A stretch of 8,709 nucleotides of DNA from CAZUVM01 sp964623885. GTDB lineage: Bacteria > Verrucomicrobiota > Verrucomicrobiia > Limisphaerales > UBA8199. Under the pieces are notes generated by a model. It was not told the origin of the DNA. It searched no databases and saw only the letters and a list, made by a program, of their open reading frames with translations. A program made the translations under genes and the position numbers. Positions 6,512 through 8,709 of the stretch are shown here, piece after piece; the stretch's first letter is position 1; every line of letters starts with the position of its first letter. The stretch lies in the NCBI GenBank assembly GCA_964623885.1, contig CAZUVM010000160.1:1-8709 (forward strand). The letters are read 5' to 3'.

Positions 6512-7695
6512 AAGTCGCGCAAATCTCGCCCCTGCATGAGAGCGTGCCGCCAAAGCTCTATGGCGGCACTGAACGCGTGGTAGCGTATTTAACGGAAGCC
6601 CTGGTGCAGCTGGGTCATGACGTAACGCTTTATGCCAGCGGCGATTCCAGGACGAGCGCCAAGTTGCGAGCGGCTTGCGAATGCGCGCTACGCCTGGACG
6701 GACGCAGCACCGATCCTTGCGCAAACCACATCCATTTGGCGGAACGCGTGTTCCAGGAATCGGCGGAGTTTGATTTCATACATTCCCACATTGATTACCT
6801 GGCGTTTCCGCTGTTGCGACGGACACGAACCCCGCACGTCACAACGCTGCATGGTCGGCTGGATATTCCGAACCTGCTGGGCCTGTACCAGGAGTTTAAC
6901 GACGAACCGTTGATTTCGATCTCCGATTACCAGCGCCGCCCGTTGGCATGCGCCTGCTGGCAGGGCACCGTTCACCACGGTCTACCTGAAAATCTCTATC
7001 GGTTTCATCCTGGGCCGGGGAAGTATCTGGCATTTCTAGGCCGCATCAGCCCCGAGAAGCGGGTGGTCGATGCCATCGCTATAGCGAGGCGGGCAGGGCT
7101 GCCGCTCAAAATCGCCGCCAAAGTAGACAAGGCGGACCAAGAGTATTTCGAAACCAGCGTCGAACCGCTGTTGAAAGAAGGCGGTGTCGAATTCATCGGC
7201 GAGATCGGCGAGCTCGAGAAAGAGGAGTTTTTGGGCAATGCGATGGCGCTAATCTTTCCGATCGATTGGCCTGAGCCTTTTGGCCTCGTGATGATCGAGG
7301 CGCTGGCCTGCGGCACCCCAGTGATTGCTCGTTCACGCGGGTCCGTGCCGGAGGTCATCGAACACGGAGGGACCGGATTTGTTTTCGATGCCATCGAGGA
7401 GGCCATTCAGGCTGTTAAAGGCATTGAGCGGCTGAACCGGCAAAAATGCCGCCAATCGTTCGAGCAAAAATTCACCGATGTGCGCATGGCCAGGGATTAT
7501 GTTAAATGGTACGAGCGGTTAATTCTGGCTGCGCCATCGAACAAACTCCAAACCGGCTTTGCGTCAGCCAAACAACCCGGGCAGGACGTCGAAGTCAACG
7601 GCAATGGCTCGGCAGAAATCGAAACACGTTACGCCACTATTTCTAAGAATGAGCGACATCATTCAAGTCCAGGGACAATTCTACATCCGGGCTAA
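6508..7695 (+). CDS. Glycosyltransferase family 4 (GT-B) protein
   Basis: A 395-residue cytosolic retaining glycosyltransferase of the GT4 class, which moves a sugar from a nucleotide-sugar donor. The N-terminal acceptor domain has the glycine-rich loop LYGGTERVV (17-25) and HSHIDYLAF. The C-terminal donor domain has FLGRISPEKR (176-185), with Arg179 and Lys184 expected to bind the donor diphosphate. It also has the EX7E signature EPFGLVMIE (Glu256, Glu264) followed by ALACGTPVIA, and GSVPEVIEHGGTGFVF. Residues about 350-395 are a low-complexity polar tail outside the fold. The start is fixed: an in-frame TGA lies nine bases upstream at 6499-6501, and MKVAQISPL is the usual GT4 opening. The last 47 bases overlap the debranching-enzyme gene in another frame, so the two are translated as a unit. 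Pairing of a GT4 enzyme with a debranching-type glucosidase suggests alpha-glucan or compatible-sugar metabolism, but donor and acceptor are unknown. Confidence 0.94.
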   Translation: MKVAQISPLHESVPPKLYGGTERVVAYLTEALVQLGHDVTLYASGDSRTSAKLRAACECALRLDGRSTDPCANHIHLAERVFQESAEFDFIHSHIDYLAFPLLRRTRTPHVTTLHGRLDIPNLLGLYQEFNDEPLISISDYQRRPLACACWQGTVHHGLPENLYRFHPGPGKYLAFLGRISPEKRVVDAIAIARRAGLPLKIAAKVDKADQEYFETSVEPLLKEGGVEFIGEIGELEKEEFLGNAMALIFPIDWPEPFGLVMIEALACGTPVIARSRGSVPEVIEHGGTGFVFDAIEEAIQAVKGIERLNRQKCRQSFEQKFTDVRMARDYVKWYERLILAAPSNKLQTGFASAKQPGQDVEVNGNGSAEIETRYATISKNERHHSSPGTILHPG

Positions 7696-8709
7696 TGCCT
7701 CGATTGCCGATGCCGGCAATCGCGTCCTCAAGCAAGGGGACGCGTTCGCCATTTTTGACCGGCACGGCGACATCCGCCCGCTCGGTTTTGAGAACCAAGG
7801 CCTGTTCTATGAAGGCACGCGTTTCCTGTCGCGTTGGAAGCTCGGCATCAACGGCACCAGCCCGCTTTTGCTCAGCTCAAATGTGAAGGAAGACAACGAT
7901 TTCATGGCGGTCGATCTGACCAATCCCAGCTTGCGCCTGAGCCCTAAACACACGCTGCCCCACGGTGTCATTCACCTGGTGCGGACGGTGTTTTTGTGGG
8001 AGGGCGAGTACTTCGAGCGCATTGAGGTCTCAAGCTTCGCGCCTGAATCCGTGTCTCTATTGCTGCAATTGGAATTCGCTGCGGATTTTGTGGACTTATT
8101 CGAAGTGCGCGGAACGGCGCGCAAGAAACGCGGCCGGCTGCTGCCGCCGCTGCTGGCCCCTAGAAAGACCACGCTGGCCTACCAAGGCCTGGATTCGGTG
8201 GTGAGGCGGACCACTTTCCACTTCAGTTTGCCGGCCCAGGAAATCCACCCGGGACGCGCGGTCTTCCGTTTGGATCTGAACAAGCGCAAGACATGCTGCT
8301 TCGAATCACGAATCACGTGCCAGGTTGGCGAAGATGATCATCGCGAGACTTCCTTCGAGGAGGCGTTCGGCAAAGTGCATGCCGCCTTTCAAGATTACCG
8401 CAGCAATATAACCCTGATCGAAACGTCAAACCCGCAATTCAATGATTGGATTCACCAATCGCGAGCCGACTTGCACCTGCTGTTGACGAAAACAGATTGC
8501 GGCGCTTATCCATACGCGGGCATTCCCTGGTTCAGCACTATTTTCGGCCGGGACGGAATTATCACCGCGCTGGAAACGTTGTGGACTGATCCGGGCATCG
8601 CTCGCGGCGTGCTAAGCTATTTGGCGTCGCGCCAGGCAAAAGAATGCGATCCGGAAAGTGACGCCGAACCGGGCAAAATTCTGCACGAAGAGCGGAAGGG
8701 CGAAATGGC
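7649..8709 (+). CDS. Amylo-alpha-1,6-glucosidase / glycogen debranching-type enzyme, 3' end beyond window
   Basis: The first 353 codons of a glucosidase related to bacterial amylo-alpha-1,6-glucosidases, which hydrolyse branch-point glucose in glycogen-like glucans. The frame stays open to the window edge. Residues about 8-205 form the N-terminal beta domain of this family (QFYIRANAS, GDAFAIFDRHGDIRPLG, GLFYEGTRFLSRW). From about 255 the (alpha/alpha) catalytic barrel begins, with AGIPWFSTIFGRDGIIT (290-306) and GKILHEERKGEM (342-353), both highly characteristic of the family. ATG 7649 is chosen because MSDIIQVQGQFYI matches the usual family start. It lies inside the glycosyltransferase gene, 44 bases before that gene's stop codon, with no clear ribosome site, so translation is probably coupled. 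Members are commonly 700 residues or more, so roughly half is missing here by truncation of the window, not by mutation. The catalytic acids further downstream cannot be inspected. Confidence 0.93.
   Translation, partial: MSDIIQVQGQFYIRANASIADAGNRVLKQGDAFAIFDRHGDIRPLGFENQGLFYEGTRFLSRWKLGINGTSPLLLSSNVKEDNDFMAVDLTNPSLRLSPKHTLPHGVIHLVRTVFLWEGEYFERIEVSSFAPESVSLLLQLEFAADFVDLFEVRGTARKKRGRLLPPLLAPRKTTLAYQGLDSVVRRTTFHFSLPAQEIHPGRAVFRLDLNKRKTCCFESRITCQVGEDDHRETSFEEAFGKVHAAFQDYRSNITLIETSNPQFNDWIHQSRADLHLLLTKTDCGAYPYAGIPWFSTIFGRDGIITALETLWTDPGIARGVLSYLASRQAKECDPESDAEPGKILHEERKGEM

Noticed and set aside
7695..7886. Short plus frame opening in a TAATG overlap with the glycosyltransferase stop
   Set aside because: The junction looks attractive, but the product is Ser/Arg-rich noise, and the debranching enzyme in another frame covers the same DNA with strong family motifs.
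7649..8709. Debranching enzyme as a truncated pseudogene
   Set aside because: The frame is intact up to the last base and ends inside a conserved motif, so the missing part is simply outside the window.

Overview
The window looks like chromosomal DNA from a free-living bacterium of the PVC group, most likely a soil or freshwater Verrucomicrobiota. This is inferred from three things: a Tat-exported Gfo/Idh/MocA oxidoreductase, a very long exported HEAT-repeat protein ending in a beta-sandwich of the 'GSDDGIKVWLNG' type, and the near absence of good Shine-Dalgarno sites. Base composition is moderately GC-rich throughout. No tRNA, rRNA, CRISPR array, transposase or phage gene is visible.

Layout. 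(i) 80-1570 (+) encodes a PAS / histidine-kinase-like / receiver hybrid protein. Its ATP-binding boxes and receiver domain are intact, but the canonical phosphoacceptor histidine is replaced by leucine. (ii) 1584-5464 (-) is a two-gene unit: a Tat-signal oxidoreductase (4151-5464) followed by an exported HEAT-repeat protein (about 1584-4085, with an open frame reaching back to a TTG at 4154 that overlaps the oxidoreductase stop). It converges on the kinase gene with 13 bases between the stop codons. (iii) 5465-5736 is non-coding and holds the likely oxidoreductase promoter region plus short repeats. (iv) 5737-6210 (-) encodes a small exported protein whose mature part is about 40% proline. (v) 6211-6484 is a divergent intergenic region. 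(vi) 6485-8709 (+) holds an eight-codon leader ORF with a good ribosome site, a GT4 glycosyltransferase whose ATG overlaps the leader stop, and an amylo-alpha-1,6-glucosidase (glycogen debranching enzyme type) that starts inside the glycosyltransferase gene and runs off the window end.

Functional reading. The plus-strand pair at the right is an alpha-glucan or oligosaccharide module made as one tightly coupled unit. The minus-strand pair is an exported oxidoreductase/scaffold unit typical of polysaccharide-degrading PVC bacteria, with unknown substrate. The kinase-like protein has no evident link to either. No wholly new system is evident. The most informative oddities are the kinase without its histidine, the leader ORF coupled to the glycosyltransferase, and the stand-alone proline-rich secreted protein.
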